Notes: a model not told the origin generated them from the sequence alone. DNA of 64,000 nt from Polytrichum commune (GCA_950295325.1 OX485803.1:29886001-29950000); one strand, 5' to 3'; positions 1 to 13,255 are shown, counted from the first letter of the stretch. A program made the numbers and translations.

Positions 1-429
1 CACCCGCATAACTTAGTAGACAATCTGTTGACCACTCGGCTAAGGTCGAATTGGTTCCCAGACCAACGACTATATATTCAACACACATTCCTCTACCTCC
101 AAAAGCTTTGGAATAATTCCGCTCTTTGCAATGCTTCGAGGCCGCAAAATCATAGAAACATTTAAGTTCACTGCTGAAGCGCCTGACCTAAACAGAGCAA
201 CACCTGCTTCAACTAGCCGCAAAATGAAGAATTCCACCTTCTGTATTAAAACCCTAAACGTAAAGTATTAAACTTTGTTGCAAATTCAAGCCCAATCGAA
301 TGGCGAAGAAAACGCAGTTTCTTCACCACGAAACTGCCGGAAGACCCACGGGTATGCCCGCGCGGTGAAGGGAGGCCACGTGGTTATAGGCAAGTCAACG
401 CTCTCCATGAATGAAAACTTGAGTCATTT

Positions 430-1010
430 GCACAAATCAAGGTAAGGTGTCCGGTCACTCTTAATCGGACACGTGTATTTAAGTGGTATTTAAGTGATAT
501 TGAAGAACAAACACAACAAAAACACGTGTCACAAGGAGATTGGACTAGGTGTATGGTCAAATTACGGACACCATTCTAGTGGATAGAGAGAGAGGGAGTA
601 TTTATCATTCAAAGAGAGCAAGAGAATCTTCACTTTGCACTCTTACATATTTTACACTTCTACTTCGATTTTGTAACTTGAAATGATAATCTTTGTAATT
701 CGTAATTGCTATTTGGGATGAGGCAATTCCTCAACCGATTCAACAACCAAAATTGTATGTGGAGTCGGAAGTGCCCGCAGTATAGGGTTCCATACCTCAC
801 ATAAGATAAACGTGTCTAATTTGGTTAGTTATCTTAATTGGACACCCTATATTTGAGCGGTTTGTGATTAGGTGTGGCTCCAACAACAAATATCAAAGTC
901 ATGTGTTCAAAATATGATAGAGATTTATAGAGATTGGATTGCGTGTTCAAAATATGATGATTCTTCTAGGTTCCATTTTCAACACAATTGGGGTGACCTA
1001 TGTGACCATT
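430..1010 (+). repeat. Dispersed repeat, copy near 0.5-1.0 kb (diverged family)
   Basis: Phrases such as 'agattggattgcgtg', 'acacaattgggg', 'gagattggact' and a run describing 'cttcactttg...actct' recur in the same order near 2980-3310, 31100-31340 and 38440-38640. The copies are strongly diverged and I could not fix the ends. Copies 1 and 2 lie in direct orientation about 2.5 kb apart, so they might be old LTRs, but no polypurine tract or primer site was found. Confidence 0.3.
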
Positions 1011-2979
1011 TAATGAGTTGAAAAATCTTCACTTTGATGATTAATAAGATCTTCATGTGAGCTCCAAAACATAAAAGGTAAGTGGCTATGGCCTCGATTT
1101 GGATATGCTAACTGTCTCGTACTAATCACATGTTTCAAAAGTTCTCGGAGGATTGGGCTAGTTAGTAAAAATAACCATTTAAGACCCATCTTCCTTAGGT
1201 ATATTGGTTGCATTTGTCATTGTTGTTGATAGTAACATTTTGGTGGGAAAGGATGCTTCAAGATGCCACATGTGGAGGGTGTTAATGTGGTTGTCAAAGC
1301 CTTGTAGGGGTGAGAAGTTGAGGGTGCAGAGGTGGGCAACCCTTATGCAGTTTATGTTGAAATATATACTTGCCATGTGGGCGTATGTCACTGACACCAA
1401 CCACATGTGTGTGGTGATGGGTGACCGTCATGTATGCATATGGAGGATGGCAACCATAGGTACTGTAGAGGGCTCTTTATTCCGACATATAATAAATATT
1501 TTCCACTCAAGTTTTGCCATGTGTCATGCTCACATTTGATGAGATCCACTTGTATCCCATGTGGAAACCACGTATGGCATAGGTAAAGATGAAGTAGAGA
1601 ACCCTCTTCAATAGTGCGTAATCTTTGCTCAATGAGTTGGCAATCATATATCGTTTTGTGGGTTGTGGTTGACAACCTTATTAGGTGGGCCAAGGTTTTG
1701 TAACGATGAGTTGACAATCATACGGTGAACCAAAACTTGGTTTCAACATTGGAGGGCTCATTTGTCAGTAAAACAAGTCCATCATACTCGAGTTGCAAAT
1801 TTCCAACTTTTTGTAAGTTAGTTGGTAGGGTTTGCAACCATCTTACTAGTTTAGTAGTCATTTTATATAATAACAACATGCAACATATCATGTTCCTCAT
1901 TCATGTGGCAAGCATGCTTCACACCTGTGGAGGGGGGGGGGGGGGCACTCTTCATTGGAAACCTAAATGATGTGTGTGGGTCTCTATGAGATTAAATTCC
2001 CTCTATATGAGAATTTGAAGGAGGAAAACAATTATATACATGTTAACTACAGACTAAAAAACGGACTTGTGTTTCATACCAAGCTTTTCATTTTGATGCG
2101 ATAAATGCATTGCATATAAATCATGAATTAAATATGCATTTATTACATATAAAATCCACTTTCACTTATGGAGTGCATAACTAAATGAAGCCCATGAGCA
2201 CTCCAAGCACCTCTAGTTATAAACACCTAGAACCCAAAATGCAAACCCAAAATGAACAAGGTTATCATTGAAGACTATTACCATATGACAATAATGGATG
2301 AAAACATGAATCGGATGAAACTAACACATCTATTGTCAGGTTTTCCTCTAAAGCTTAGAGCCGCATGTTGTACATCTACCTTTACTTCATATTTCTTAAA
2401 AACCTTATTGAATTTACACACTAAAAAAAACTCTCCTTTGTGTATATTATGTACGCCAATGCCTCAAATAATACCCCTTTTTACACTCACGTTAGTTCGT
2501 ACATATCAAAAGAGTCCACCCCCGGGACTATATATATGGACATGATTTGTAAAGGATTTCAAAGCAACATATGTGTTACAGTTGTCAAGAAGACCATGAC
2601 AAAACACTGAGTTGGACAAAGACATACTTCAAAACTCTTGAATGTCAAATAAATCATTAAATAAGTCCATGTACTTTATGCACGCTTGCAAGCTCCAACT
2701 TGCATAGATGAACCACGTTCTCTAAAAACACGTTTGACCCAAAAAATAAAAATAAAAACTGAAAAAGGGGATTTGTATGGTTGTATGGATATGGCAATCT
2801 AAAAGAAAATTATTCATGGCACATAAGTTTGAAAAGTTTAATGCATAAGCAATTCAAAGAACACTATATGTAGTGTGCCCAAACATTTGTGCCTATACCA
2901 CACTATATTCCTCACAAACTTCAGTTGAAATGCAGATTGAGCTTTGTGTGGGTGATAAGGTATGTGGCTCTCAATTGAA

Positions 2980-3320
2980 CATTAGTCTTATGAAGACGCC
3001 TATATTTGAGTTCTATATGGCAAGGCTTGTATGTAAGCATATAAATTAAAATGGCAGGTGTTATGTTGAGATTGGATTGTGTGCTCAAACATGACATCAT
3101 AATAGGTTCAATATATAGTACAATTGGGAGGGTCTATGTGATTGCTTATAGAGGAAGAAGAGTCTCTACTTTGAACTCTAATGCTTTTCGCATCCCAACT
3201 CCAATTTTGACACTGTAAACAACAATCTTCCTTATTCATTGATGCTAACCATGTGAGACAAACTGCGATCTCACCAAGTGATCAAAAGTGTATGTGGAGT
3301 TGAAAGTGTCCCTTAGGCAC
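2980..3320 (+). repeat. Dispersed repeat, second copy of the 0.5-kb family
   Basis: It shares ordered blocks with 540-1000: 'gagattggattgtgtg', 'acaattggga', 'ctctactttgaactct' and 'gtggagttgaaagtg' (compare 'gtggagtcggaagtg' at about 760). It is an old, diverged copy with undefined borders. Confidence 0.3.
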
Positions 3321-3570
3321 GCATATCTTATGACATGATTCCCCTTCCACAATTTCCTCCCTAAAATCCTTCTCACTTGCAAAATAACTTTGTGCAGTAA
3401 AATATTTGAGTTTGAGCTCCCTCCTTCTCGCATCTCCTTACCAAATCTAGCCAACATTAATTGGCGAAACTGTAAGCTTTAACACTTTATCACGTAAGAG
3501 ACCCCCACGAGGCTTCTCACAAAAAGAGAAGCCATTGTGGAGCCACTTCATGACTTCATCCCCCTCCCCT

Positions 3571-3591
3571 CCCCCCCCCCCCCCCCCCCCC
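3571..3591. repeat. Poly-C tract, 21 bases
   Basis: An uninterrupted run of 21 C, the longest of several G/C homopolymers in this window (others at 1932-1945, 12547-12556, 20954-20964, 26408-26421, 30725-30737, 31909-31920, 40156-40167, 54957-54967 and 62107-62125). The exact length may be affected by sequencing. Confidence 0.9.
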
Positions 3592-4459
3592 AATACCCCA
3601 CCTCAACAAAGGATATTCTTTGATGTTTTAAGAATAGGTAGGGTGCAAGTCTTGTTTGATTTCATTTTGATTTGAAGGAGAACAATGTTCCGAAATTCTT
3701 TTGAAGCTCATAGAAGGTCACTGAGATGTGAGGAAGAAAAATTTCATGCTTGTGGGTGTTGCATGTTGCAATAGTAACTTTTCAAGTAGTGTGGGCAACA
3801 CTTTGAACCAAACTTGTTTCAAAATTGGCATTCAAGCTCATTGTGAGAGACATTCATCATCACTCATCATTTATTCAACATTTCTATTGTATCAAGGGTC
3901 CCCATCCATCCTATCCTTCTCATTAGATACCCCAACTCCAACATTTAAGCTTTGCAACCATTGGATCGTCTCAAATTCTGTTGAAATGAAAATATATTTC
4001 TTCTAAGATCTTTATGAAGGAGTTTCTTTCCACATAGAAGTGGAAGACTATGAAAATGTGTTGAAGATAGTGGGTTATGTTATCCTCGACATCAAGAGTG
4101 GTGTGGAAGTATCAAGTTCATTGGAATGCAACCTTCAACAAAAGAAGGTTAGAGCGTTGCCCATACACCATGCGTCCATGTTCTCAATGCACCATGTGGT
4201 GGGCTACCATTTTATTGTTGTCAACTTGGTTGGAACCAGTTGTTGGTTGTAAGTTGGTTATATGTAACACCTTTCACAACTATTAATGTGCCCACTACAA
4301 GTTTGACATACCACAAAACTTTGATTGTTGTAACTTTTCTCAACCCACACCATTTTTGAGCCCACAACATCATATGTTTAAGAATCAAAATTATAGAATC
4401 AAGGCTTCTTATGCAATGTCGAATATTGTGGGTTGAAAATATAATATTCATTTGATATC

Positions 4460-6500
4460 AATCTTTTAACAAAATTAAAATATAGTGTTACCCCAATAAT
4501 ACAACACTCGACAATATGACACCTCAATTATACGACGCATTTCCCGTCGAGTAAACTTTCTAGTGTTAATTTACCTTGATATTACAACTACGATGCTTGT
4601 AATACAACATTTTGTAGGTTTGATTTGTCATTTAATAGAAACAATCAATGCGCACATGTGATGGAACCCACACTAGCATTTGCATTGGGATCGGGTAGTA
4701 AATGGTGAATTAATTAATGGGTTAACTGAACTTAACTCAAGTTCATTGTTTTAAACCTTGGTTTCAAAACAAACATTGCATATTTTTTAGTCTTTGGATT
4801 CGGGTGGAGATTGTAGGTTTAGGGATTGTTGGATTTGCACACCATAATTTAGAAGGTTTTGATTCTCTTCTTGATTTGAGATTTGTCTTCTCACCTAAAT
4901 CCCACATCTATGTAGATTGGAAACTTTAATCCTCAACGACTTATACTCCTAGATTTGCCCATGCCACTCTTCAATTTGTGGGCTCTGAAGGTGATGACAA
5001 TCTTGAGTGGCAAATGCTCTTCATTTCCGTTATAATTTCAACAATTTTGGTGTTGATGACCACGCCTGCACACAAAACAACTTGCACACAATTTGGTAAG
5101 CATTGACCTCCTCTACATTGGTTTTAAGCACCGGAAAATGCTTACAATATGGATGAGACTAGTTTATTTTATCATGCCCAAACATACAAGACACTAAGCA
5201 CAAGGAAAAGTTCGTGGGCACAAAATTTAGAAGGATTGTGTCACTCTTGCTCTTGCTATAAACATGACGGGCGTTAACAAAGTTGAAATATGTGATTATT
5301 TGCAAATCTCTACGCCCAAGATGCTTTGGGAGGTGGTTGCTAACAAATTATGTGTGGTGGTTCGCAAACCAAACAACCTGGATGGCATCATATGTCTTTG
5401 AGAGTTGGATGATGATCCTCACTGCAAATTTCAAATCTTAAAAGGGGAAGGTACTTTCAATTATGGAGAATTATGCTACTCATTCCCTTAAGCATGTTGG
5501 TAGGGGTGAATCAATTGGTTTCTCAACCTTGCAGTTGAGTAATATTACTATTGTTTTCCTACCACCTAATGCTACAAGTGTGGTACAACATTTGGATTAG
5601 GGAATAATTGCTTCCTACAAAGTTTGGTATAAGAAAAAACTTTTCGTATGGGTTCCTTCTTAGTTTGATTCTTCTTCTACTCACTAGGACTTGAGGAAGA
5701 TAATGCCTAATGTAGGGTATGTTATTATGTGGTGCTCTCAAGTGTGGAGAGAGATGAATCCCCAAATCATATGAAACAATTGGAGGGTGTCCAAGATTTT
5801 ACCTGCAAGTTGGAATGCCAATTTGGCCATGAATGACAAACATGAGAAATTGAGAATGAAAGAAGCAACAAATGAAATGGCTATTCTTAAATCCTCTTTA
5901 AATCTTGAAAGTAAAGAAACACCTATTGAAAAATATGTACAATTGGTAGGAGAGGATATTGTTGACGTGGAACACAACATGATGGAGTTAGTGGATTTGG
6001 CATGGGGTGGAGAAATCCATTTGAGGTTAGATTTGAATGAAGAGCCAATAGAGGGGAATGATGTGGATGACCAACCAACACCAATAGCCAAGCGTCCTCA
6101 AGCATGTGAGTATGCCCAATTACTATAAAAATTTGCAGTGAAGCATCCTTTGGAGTTTTTAATTGTAGATGTGGTGCACATGAATTATTAAATGATTAAA
6201 TTGAACAAAATGTCAATCACCAACATCAACAAACATCATCAGAAGATAATAAATTCTTACTTTCGTAGTGTGTGATGTGGTACATATATCATCTTGAGAC
6301 TATATATTGTGTGACATTGTGAGCATCTTTCTTCACTAAAAATGTTCTTTCATACTTATGTATCTTCGTTGCACATATAAAATGACATTCTACATTGAAA
6401 TATGCAATTTTCTTGAAATACCTCGATACTACAATATTTGAGGCCAAAATATCATATCATGCAAGATACAACATTTGGATATTACGACATTTTTTTGCAC
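4460..6500 (+). mobile_element. Decayed pogo-like (Tc1/mariner superfamily) DNA transposon
   Basis: This is the body of an old autonomous element. The transposase remnant is at 5137-6128. On both sides lie short repeated motifs with the pattern 'tacaacat' / 'atacgacg' (4490-4640 and 6420-6500), of the kind often found just inside transposon ends. I could not define terminal inverted repeats or a TA target duplication, so the limits are approximate. Flanking remnants may have been lost or overwritten. Confidence 0.5.
5137..6128 (+). pseudogene. Pogo/Tigger-type DDE transposase, pseudogene
   Basis: Pogo-type transposases cut and paste the element using a DDE/D catalytic triad. In shifting frames the sequence shows the family landmarks in the right order: NMDET with the first Asp at 5152-5154; VTLALA followed by NMTG near 5240-5270; 'MENYATHS' at 5463, where families usually have (V)DN, so the second Asp appears replaced by Glu (5466-5468); FLPPNATSVVQ from 5556; and HLD at 5589-5597 followed at once by a stop codon (5598-5600) where the family has Gln. 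The frame then reopens through 'GIIASYK' and a C-terminal acidic part to a stop at 6126-6128. Several frameshifts and stops make it non-functional. The DNA-binding N-terminus was not found. Family assignment rests on motif order from memory and is fairly secure. Confidence 0.7.
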
Positions 6501-9500
6501 AGTCAAACATGTCATATTGAAAAGGCGGGAACAATAAAGGGTTATCATTTTATCATTTTTTAATATTTATGAAATAAATAAATTATTAACCACCCTGGTT
6601 TTCAACCCACACATAAAATATCATCGATGATGATCTTCTCGACCCATGCTACCTTTCAGTTCACAATATTAGGTGTGAAAGGTGTAGTTTTCAACCCACT
6701 GTGATGCATGTACATATGCATAATGTTGGCAATGGCATTGTGTGACATTGTATATAAACAAGATTTTACACTTGAAGATACTTGAAACTAGTGTGGAAAA
6801 AAAACGCAATGCAATGGAAGGGGTTCTAGCTTTTGAAAATACGTAAACCAATTTGCCACTCTTTCCAGTTGGTGACACTACCATCATATGAATCCTAAGC
6901 AATCATCCAACATCTGAAAAAAAATTATTCAAATATATTATTGTGGTAAATTTGCAATTTTTCTAGTGACACAAGATAGTCCCCCAATATTCATATGCTT
7001 GTAGTATAACTAATCCAAAATTGCAGCTTGTTGCTGAAATGGGAAAACTTATATGTTGTACAAATCAATGACAATTATTGGAAAGGAGAAAAAAAACAAC
7101 AAAACAAAAACAACAATTGACAAGAGGTTACCAACATTCTGAACAAAAGACACTGAATATTTACAAAACCAAGGCACATTCAAGCTACATGTGTGCAATA
7201 GCCTCTAGAATGTGACATGCATTTGCATGGCTATAACAATGTATAAGGTATGCCGGTGTTATTTGGTACGTTTTTCATGTTCTCCAACTTCTAAAGATTG
7301 GATTACCGAGTGAAACTTTTGTTGTAGCAGTAGCACATCTATGATGAAGCATCAACACAAATTGAACATCCCTAATTTGGTTATGGTTATCAAAATTGCA
7401 TGTTTCTTGATTCCTTAACTATAAAACATAGGTTTTCCCAATAGTGTTCACTATTGAGTGTGGAGTTATTAACAAGCGCGCAGGTGTAGTTTAACCTCTT
7501 TTAGACATATGTCTTTATGGTGTTTGTTCTTTGAACCTCACCAAACCACACACAAATAAAATATAAGTGTTCAAATAAGAACAATAATAGAATAAGGATT
7601 GCATCCTTAAAGAACTTATGCATAAAAAATTGTCGGTATTCACATTGTTGATTTTTCAAACCCTTAATAATTGTCCACGAACTAAGAACATGGTTGTTCT
7701 TTTATCCTTTTTTTGAGGAGACTTTCTGTTAAGAGCTCATTAGTTTGTCATGTGCCAGAGCATGTTTTGAAAGTTGGGTAAAACTTTTAGGACCTACTTT
7801 GGTCATCCCAATAACTTTGAGAGAACTTCAAAATTAAACTAGGGTTTGCTGTGATCTACCCATCCTAGTAGGACAAACTAGAAAGCCGGATTTCAATAAC
7901 TCTACTCAACTCTTTGAGTGAGATAATTCTTTAAACCTAAAAAAAATTGAGGGGACTTTATGCATAAGCTCTCAAACTCGTGTTTTAGCCAACTCAATGA
8001 GAGTTTGATGCCAAGACTCTACAAAGACTCTTAACAAAAAGCGGTTTGTAGGGAGGTGTTTGGGTTTAATGAGAAGTCACATACGTGATGCAAGGTGCAT
8101 GTCACATCATGGGGAAGAATGTACTTATTAATTACGACAATGTTAACGTCTATGCATCGAAATCTTAGGACACCGTTGCCAACTAAGCATGTGGTCCATA
8201 GCATGTGGTCCATCCAGTTGTCACTTTAGCCAAAGAATAGATCCTAAAAAATGCCATGTGTGGAGTATGTGTGCCAACATGCTCTATGGGACATGAGTTA
8301 CAATTCTCATGTGAGAGGATGTGCACATCGTGTCCATCCCCAAAAATTTAAAAATTTATGTATACATATATATGAGAAAATGCACAAGTGGTTGAATGCA
8401 AGTCTTGGGGTATGGATGGATGAGCTTGGGTCAACCTCACGCAAGCAATGTGTTTATGACAAAATGAAAGGTGGCATGGTTTGAACTCTAAAAAGGTAGG
8501 TAAGAAGAGAACACAATTGTGCCCTTGTATCACATGCCACAACAATATAGTAAACGTAAAATATGACTATCCACCAAAGACCTCCATCTAAAATGGGTAA
8601 CTTCTTATGAGACTCGTAGTAGATCACCGATACCCATATCACTCAAGTCCTTAAATTCCACTACATTCAACCTCAAACAAAGTATCTCCTCACTATGGGT
8701 CCATCATGTAACCTATGCCCACCAAAACAAAATGACAATTGTCTCTAGGTCCTATCATCTTGCACAAATAAACACATAAGTAAACTTCTCACTAACCCCC
8801 ACTTTAATTCATATATTACAATGATTGGTCGCCCAAGCAACCATCCCAAGAGAACTATAAAAATACGACATACTCCACCTATTACTTATTCAACAAGGTT
8901 GGTTGGTTCTGCCCCTAATAATTGTTAAAATGCATATGAGGCTCCACCCACACTGCCACCACCCAACGCCTTCTAGATTTTAAACCCCTATCAAAAAAAT
9001 CCACAATCTAATGGAAACTTTCTCATAAAGCTTTGTTTGATATCATCATGAACGTCATCCTTAATAACACAACATTGTCCTAAATAAAAGGAAACTCGAA
9101 AAGAAACAAATATGGTCCCACTAGACTAATTACCTTTCTTTCCCATGAGAATACATGTAACAAACTATAAACTAATCAACTAATTCATGGTCCACATATT
9201 GACAATATGCACTAAGCCACATGTGCCCCCAATGCCCACATTGACATGGATAGGATGTGGTGAATGGATATTGCATGTCAATGTACACCCATTGGCATTC
9301 TTTTTTTCTTTTCTTTTGTACTCATCAGCAAACCATTGTAATGTTGGGTCAAGAAAATTGTGATAATAATTCTCCTTTTGTGTGTCAGCCTTACAAAATC
9401 AACATTACTCAACCTAAACGTATAAAGAAAATTTGTCACCATAAATTATCCATGGCCATGTCAACAATTGACGTGTGATTGGTTCTAAAGCTTGGATTAG

Positions 9501-10062
9501 GTCCACGAGAACCCCACATGCTCTGCATATGTAACATCAAGAAAGAAAGGGGACAAGGGAATTAATGAGATATGCCACTCTCTCATTGAAAGAGCCCATT
9601 TAGATATGTGTGGATCCTTGAGAGATTGAGTAATGTTATGCACATTGTGCATGTCCAAGTTTGAAAATCGAATTGTTAACCAAGCCCATGTTGTGGAAGT
9701 TTGGGACCACATCAACCTAAATTGTTCAATAAAAATGAGCGTGTGGTTATATCTATGTCATTATCCATCAACCTTAATGGGCTACAAGCATAGTAGTACA
9801 TTGGCACACAACCAAAGACTACTCCACCACTTGTGGATGTGACAACACACATGACTTTTGATATGGTTGGCAACTTCTTGAACTAACAATGGTTATCAAT
9901 GTTGTGTGGTAGGCTCCCTTAAAGTTTTCCAAATAAATTATATTCGCTTCTTCACCAAATATGATCTTGAACACTTTGGTTGCATGTTATTTAGGATTGC
10001 CAACAAGAAGAATTTCACATGTTCGCAACCACCTCCAAACAACTTGAACACAACTACAAACT
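6501..10062. other. Intergenic DNA, nothing recognised
   Basis: Low-complexity, AT-rich sequence with scattered short open frames and no known motif. There is a 14-bp tandem duplication ('catgtggtccat' twice) near 8190-8212. 'tttctagtgaca' at 6959 resembles a CACTA-type end but has no partner nearby. Confidence 0.55.
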
Positions 10063-10369
10063 TAGGGCCGGTTCGCATGGGATGCCAAGTCCCAAGTCCC
10101 GTCCATGCCAACAAGACCCAACAAGCAAGCAAAGTCCCAACTTTTGAGCCTCAAGAAATCGTTAAAATACGGTTGATTATCATTGAAATTGGATCTTGAT
10201 TATTTTATGTAAATAAAATCTTGGGACTAGTGTTGAGAGTTGGGTCTAGCTTTTGCTCAACCCAACTCTCAACAGAAATCCCAAGCCTCACCTTCAAAAG
10301 TGTTGCCATGTAGGCATCCATGTCATACTTGGGACTTAGGACTTGGGACCTTGTGTGAACTGGCCTCTA
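10063..10369. mobile_element. Short non-autonomous element with inverted ends (hAT-like MITE)
   Basis: The left end reads TAGGGCCGGTTCGCATGG and the right end, reverse-complemented, TAGAGGCCAGTTCACACA. Just inside each end is the same motif (AAGTCCCAAGTCCC at left; GGGACTTAGGACTTGGGAC at right). The 307-bp unit codes for nothing evident. The TAGGG-type ends suggest hAT, but no 8-bp target duplication is visible, so the superfamily is a guess. Confidence 0.5.
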
Positions 10370-10804
10370 CTTCGCAATGGTTGGTTGCATAGACAATTAA
10401 TGACGGAAGCTTTCTCCTACTTTGATATATGACAAACTTGCATTCTAATAGTACTTCATATCATATTGAAAAAACAATGTGGGAGCAATGTATACACAAT
10501 GTAACAAAGTGATGTCTCTAATCGTATTCAAATTTTCAAAAGTTAATACATAACATTATTTAGCTTCATTAAGAGTTTCGGTGGGCCTAGGAATATGTCA
10601 ATTTCCGGACAATTGCAAAGAGATGCCTAGGCCTATAGATTCAGGCTGGAAACTTATGATGTATTCAGGTTTCTATACAACCAGTTGTGTGGCATTTACA
10701 ACTCATTAGAATGTAGCTCACCGGCAACAAACCATTTCATGTTGTCTTATTTCTACCTACACCTCCATTTAGTATGAGTGACTAGCCCCGTTAGTCACCG
10801 GAAT

Positions 10805-11308
10805 TAGGGCCCCTTCACACACGAGCCAAGAGCCGTGACCATGAAATTGTGAGAAGCCAAAAGAAAGTGTCCAAAGGCCGTCCCAACACACCTCCAAAAT
10901 CATGTAGTGTGGTCATGGACCCTCAAGTGTAGTGCCAAGTCATATGTGACCAGGCCCTCAACAAAATGCTATTTCAATGAATTTCTTTCTATGCATGTAC
11001 TCACACATGATAAAATAGAATATATCAACGGTTTTGAGCGTTCGGAGTACCATGGTCTCATGGTTTTGTGTTAGGCCTACCTTCAGGAGGTGGTTTTTGA
11101 AAATAATCCAAGTGACCATGAAACACAATCCATTCGATGCCATGTAGGAACCCATGTAGACTTTACATCCATCTTGCATTCCCTTACTCTGTTGGTCCAT
11201 CAAGTGTAGTGTGAAGCGAACTTGGACCGGCTCCGCCTTTTCCACCAATGAGAGTGCTTGAAGTGTAATGGTCACTCGCTCTCAGTCATGTGTGTGAAGT
11301 GGCCCTTA
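10805..11308. mobile_element. Second short element with related inverted ends (hAT-like)
   Basis: The left end is TAGGGCCCCTTCACACACGA; the right end reverse-complemented begins TAAGGGCCACTTCACACACA and continues with a similar GTGACC block. It is 504 bp long with no recognisable protein; a 105-codon open frame on the minus strand (10958-11275) has no known motif. The ends resemble those of the 10063-10369 element, suggesting one family. No clear target duplication was seen. Confidence 0.5.
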
Positions 11309-11445
11309 CAAGCCCTCCGTTTTGCGGCTTGCATGCACTATGCGTTGTTGTTTTTAGAAGTAGACTTGCACAACATTATTCAGATTCATAACAATGTTTT
11401 GTGGGATTGATAATATTAAGTAAAATATTCCCCACATATGATATA

Positions 11446-11475
11446 TATAGAGAGAGAGGGAGAGAGAGAGAGAGA
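11446..11475. repeat. GA-rich dinucleotide microsatellite
   Basis: A short (AG)n run with one GGG interruption, preceded by (TA)n. Confidence 0.85.
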
Positions 11476-11596
11476 ATGAAAAATCAAACTATGAACAATG
11501 GTTTAAAGGTTAAGGTAGATAGCTATGAGATATTTATGGTCTTCAAATGATGTTGAAGTTAGACGATTAGATTGCTCATAGTCTTAAGTTTGTGAT

Positions 11597-11815
11597 TGTT
11601 AGAGTTATATGGGTGAATAAGGTTTGAATAACCCCATATGGTTTGTGGAATGGGAATTGAGATATCCCATATTAATTATATGAACCAAAGAAGAAAAATG
11701 CAATAATGAGCAAGGCAAGGAGTGGAGGTGATCATTTCACTCCAAGCATATGTCTTTGTATATGTGTATTTACTTGTGTAATTTGATCTCTAGTTTTATT
11801 ATGCTTCAATAGGTC
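11597..11815 (+). repeat. Copia-type LTR remnant (copy 1)
   Basis: This segment starts near TGTTAGAGTTATATGG and runs through 'gagatatcccatatta', 'ttatatgaacca', 'aaggagtggaggtga' and 'tgcttcaatag'. The last 160 bp is also present at 14716-14877 in the same order, next to a copia gag remnant, which suggests a long terminal repeat. Borders are approximate; no element body lies beside this copy. Confidence 0.45.
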
Positions 11816-12059
11816 ATGGGCCCACTCACGCAAGTTGTAGAGTTAGAGATTTGATTGCTAGTTCGTTAGGGGGCGAGTCTTAGCGTTTTTAGTGTTTGGA
11901 GGAGGCTTTGGGGTGCTTCGTATTGGAGGTACACTGGTGCACGTTTCGAGCATCGGTTGGTGCTTATGGGCTTGGAGGTTTGAAAACTAGAGCATTGTAG
12001 GTGTACATTTGGAAGGTTGTAAGTGTTGACTTGAGTGTTTCTAAGGCTTGAATGCATAT

Positions 12060-13255
12060 TTGATGCCATTGAGTGGTGATTTGAGTTGGTTAAGTGCATT
12101 TGTGCATATTTGAGTGTTTTAAAGATCATTTGAGTTGAAGAAGACCTAATTTGAAATGCTTAAGTGCGATTGTGCATATTTGAGTGTATTTAAGGTCATT
12201 TGAGTTGAAGAGGTTATGATTTGAGGTTGTTGAGTGTAATTATACATATTTGAGGGTATTAAGATCATTTGAGTTGAAAATGACATGCTTTGAGTTGGTT
12301 GAGTGCAATCGTGCACTTTTGAGGGTATTGAAGGTCATTGGAGTTGAAGATGAGTTGATTTGAATTGGTTAAATACAACTATGCACATTTGAGGGTGTTT
12401 AGGTCATTTGAGTCCAAGAGAACTTAATTTGAGGTTGTGTGAGTGCAATTGTGCATATTAGAGTGGATTGAAGGCCATTTAAATATATTGAGGGTGCAAA
12501 GGGATATTTTAGTTGAAAAGGGCATGATTTGAGTGTATTTTTTGGTGGGGGGGGGGTGCAAAGACAGATTCGAGTTGTAGAGGCTTTGTTTTGATTGGTT
12601 TGAGGGTGCAAATGCATATTTGAATTGCAAAGTACTTGAATTGAGCGGTTTGAGGGTGCAAATTTACATTTGAGTTGTAGAGGGCTTGATTTGAATGGTT
12701 TGAGGATGCAAGTGCACATTAGAGTTGAAGAGGGCATGATTTCAAGGTGAAAAACACATTTGAGACAAACAAGGCTTATTTGAGTGGATTTAGGAGAGCA
12801 AGAAGGCTCATTTGAGTTTTAAAATATATGAATTGAGTGGATCGAGGGTGCAAAAATACATTTGAGACCGAGAGGGCTTGTTTGAATGGATTTACGATTT
12901 AAAAGCAAGAGGGCTCATTTGAATTTAAAAGAATTAGACTTGAATGGATCAAGGATACAAAGGTATATTGGAGACCAAGAGAGTTTATTTGAGTGGATTT
13001 AGAATGCAAGGTATTTTATAGAGCAAGAGGATTCATTATAGTTGAAAAGCATTTGACTTAAATGGATGAAGTGTGCAAAGACACATGTGACAATAAAAAG
13101 ATATGTCTTGGATGAATTGAAAATTTAAAAGGTACATTTGAGAACAGAAAAACTTGATCTGAGTGGATTGAGGTGTAAGGGCACATTTAGAGCAAAAGGG
13201 CTCGATTTGTATGAATTGAGGTACAAAGGCACATTTAAATTCAAGAGGGATTGAA
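12060..13255. repeat. Degenerate minisatellite, ~68-71-bp unit
   Basis: The phrase 'catttgagttgaag' recurs at 12127, 12197, 12265, 12336, 12405 and 12475, a spacing of 70, 68, 71, 69 and 70 bp. Within each unit 'gagtgcaattgtgcatatttgag' variants recur. From about 12560 the unit changes to a related one built on 'tttgagggtgcaaatg.acatttgagttg', then decays toward 13255. About 16-17 units in total. No protein frame runs through the array. Confidence 0.8.

Larger units (their letters stand above)
1..4450. other. Intergenic AT-rich DNA, no gene recognised
   Basis: Only short, low-complexity open frames are present on either strand and none resembles a known family. The stretch holds copies of a diverged dispersed repeat (listed separately), a 14-base G run at 1932-1945 and a 21-base C run at 3571-3591. 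I see no tRNA, rRNA or convincing splice-linked coding exons. Confidence 0.6.

Noticed and set aside
1204-1717. Overlapping open frames on both strands (111 and 109 codons)
   Set aside because: No motif, no splice partners, biased composition; probably chance frames in dispersed-repeat DNA.
10958-11275. 105-codon minus-strand frame
   Set aside because: Lies wholly inside a short element with inverted ends and has no recognisable domain.
12399-12737. 112-codon minus-strand frame
   Set aside because: It is the translation of the minisatellite array.
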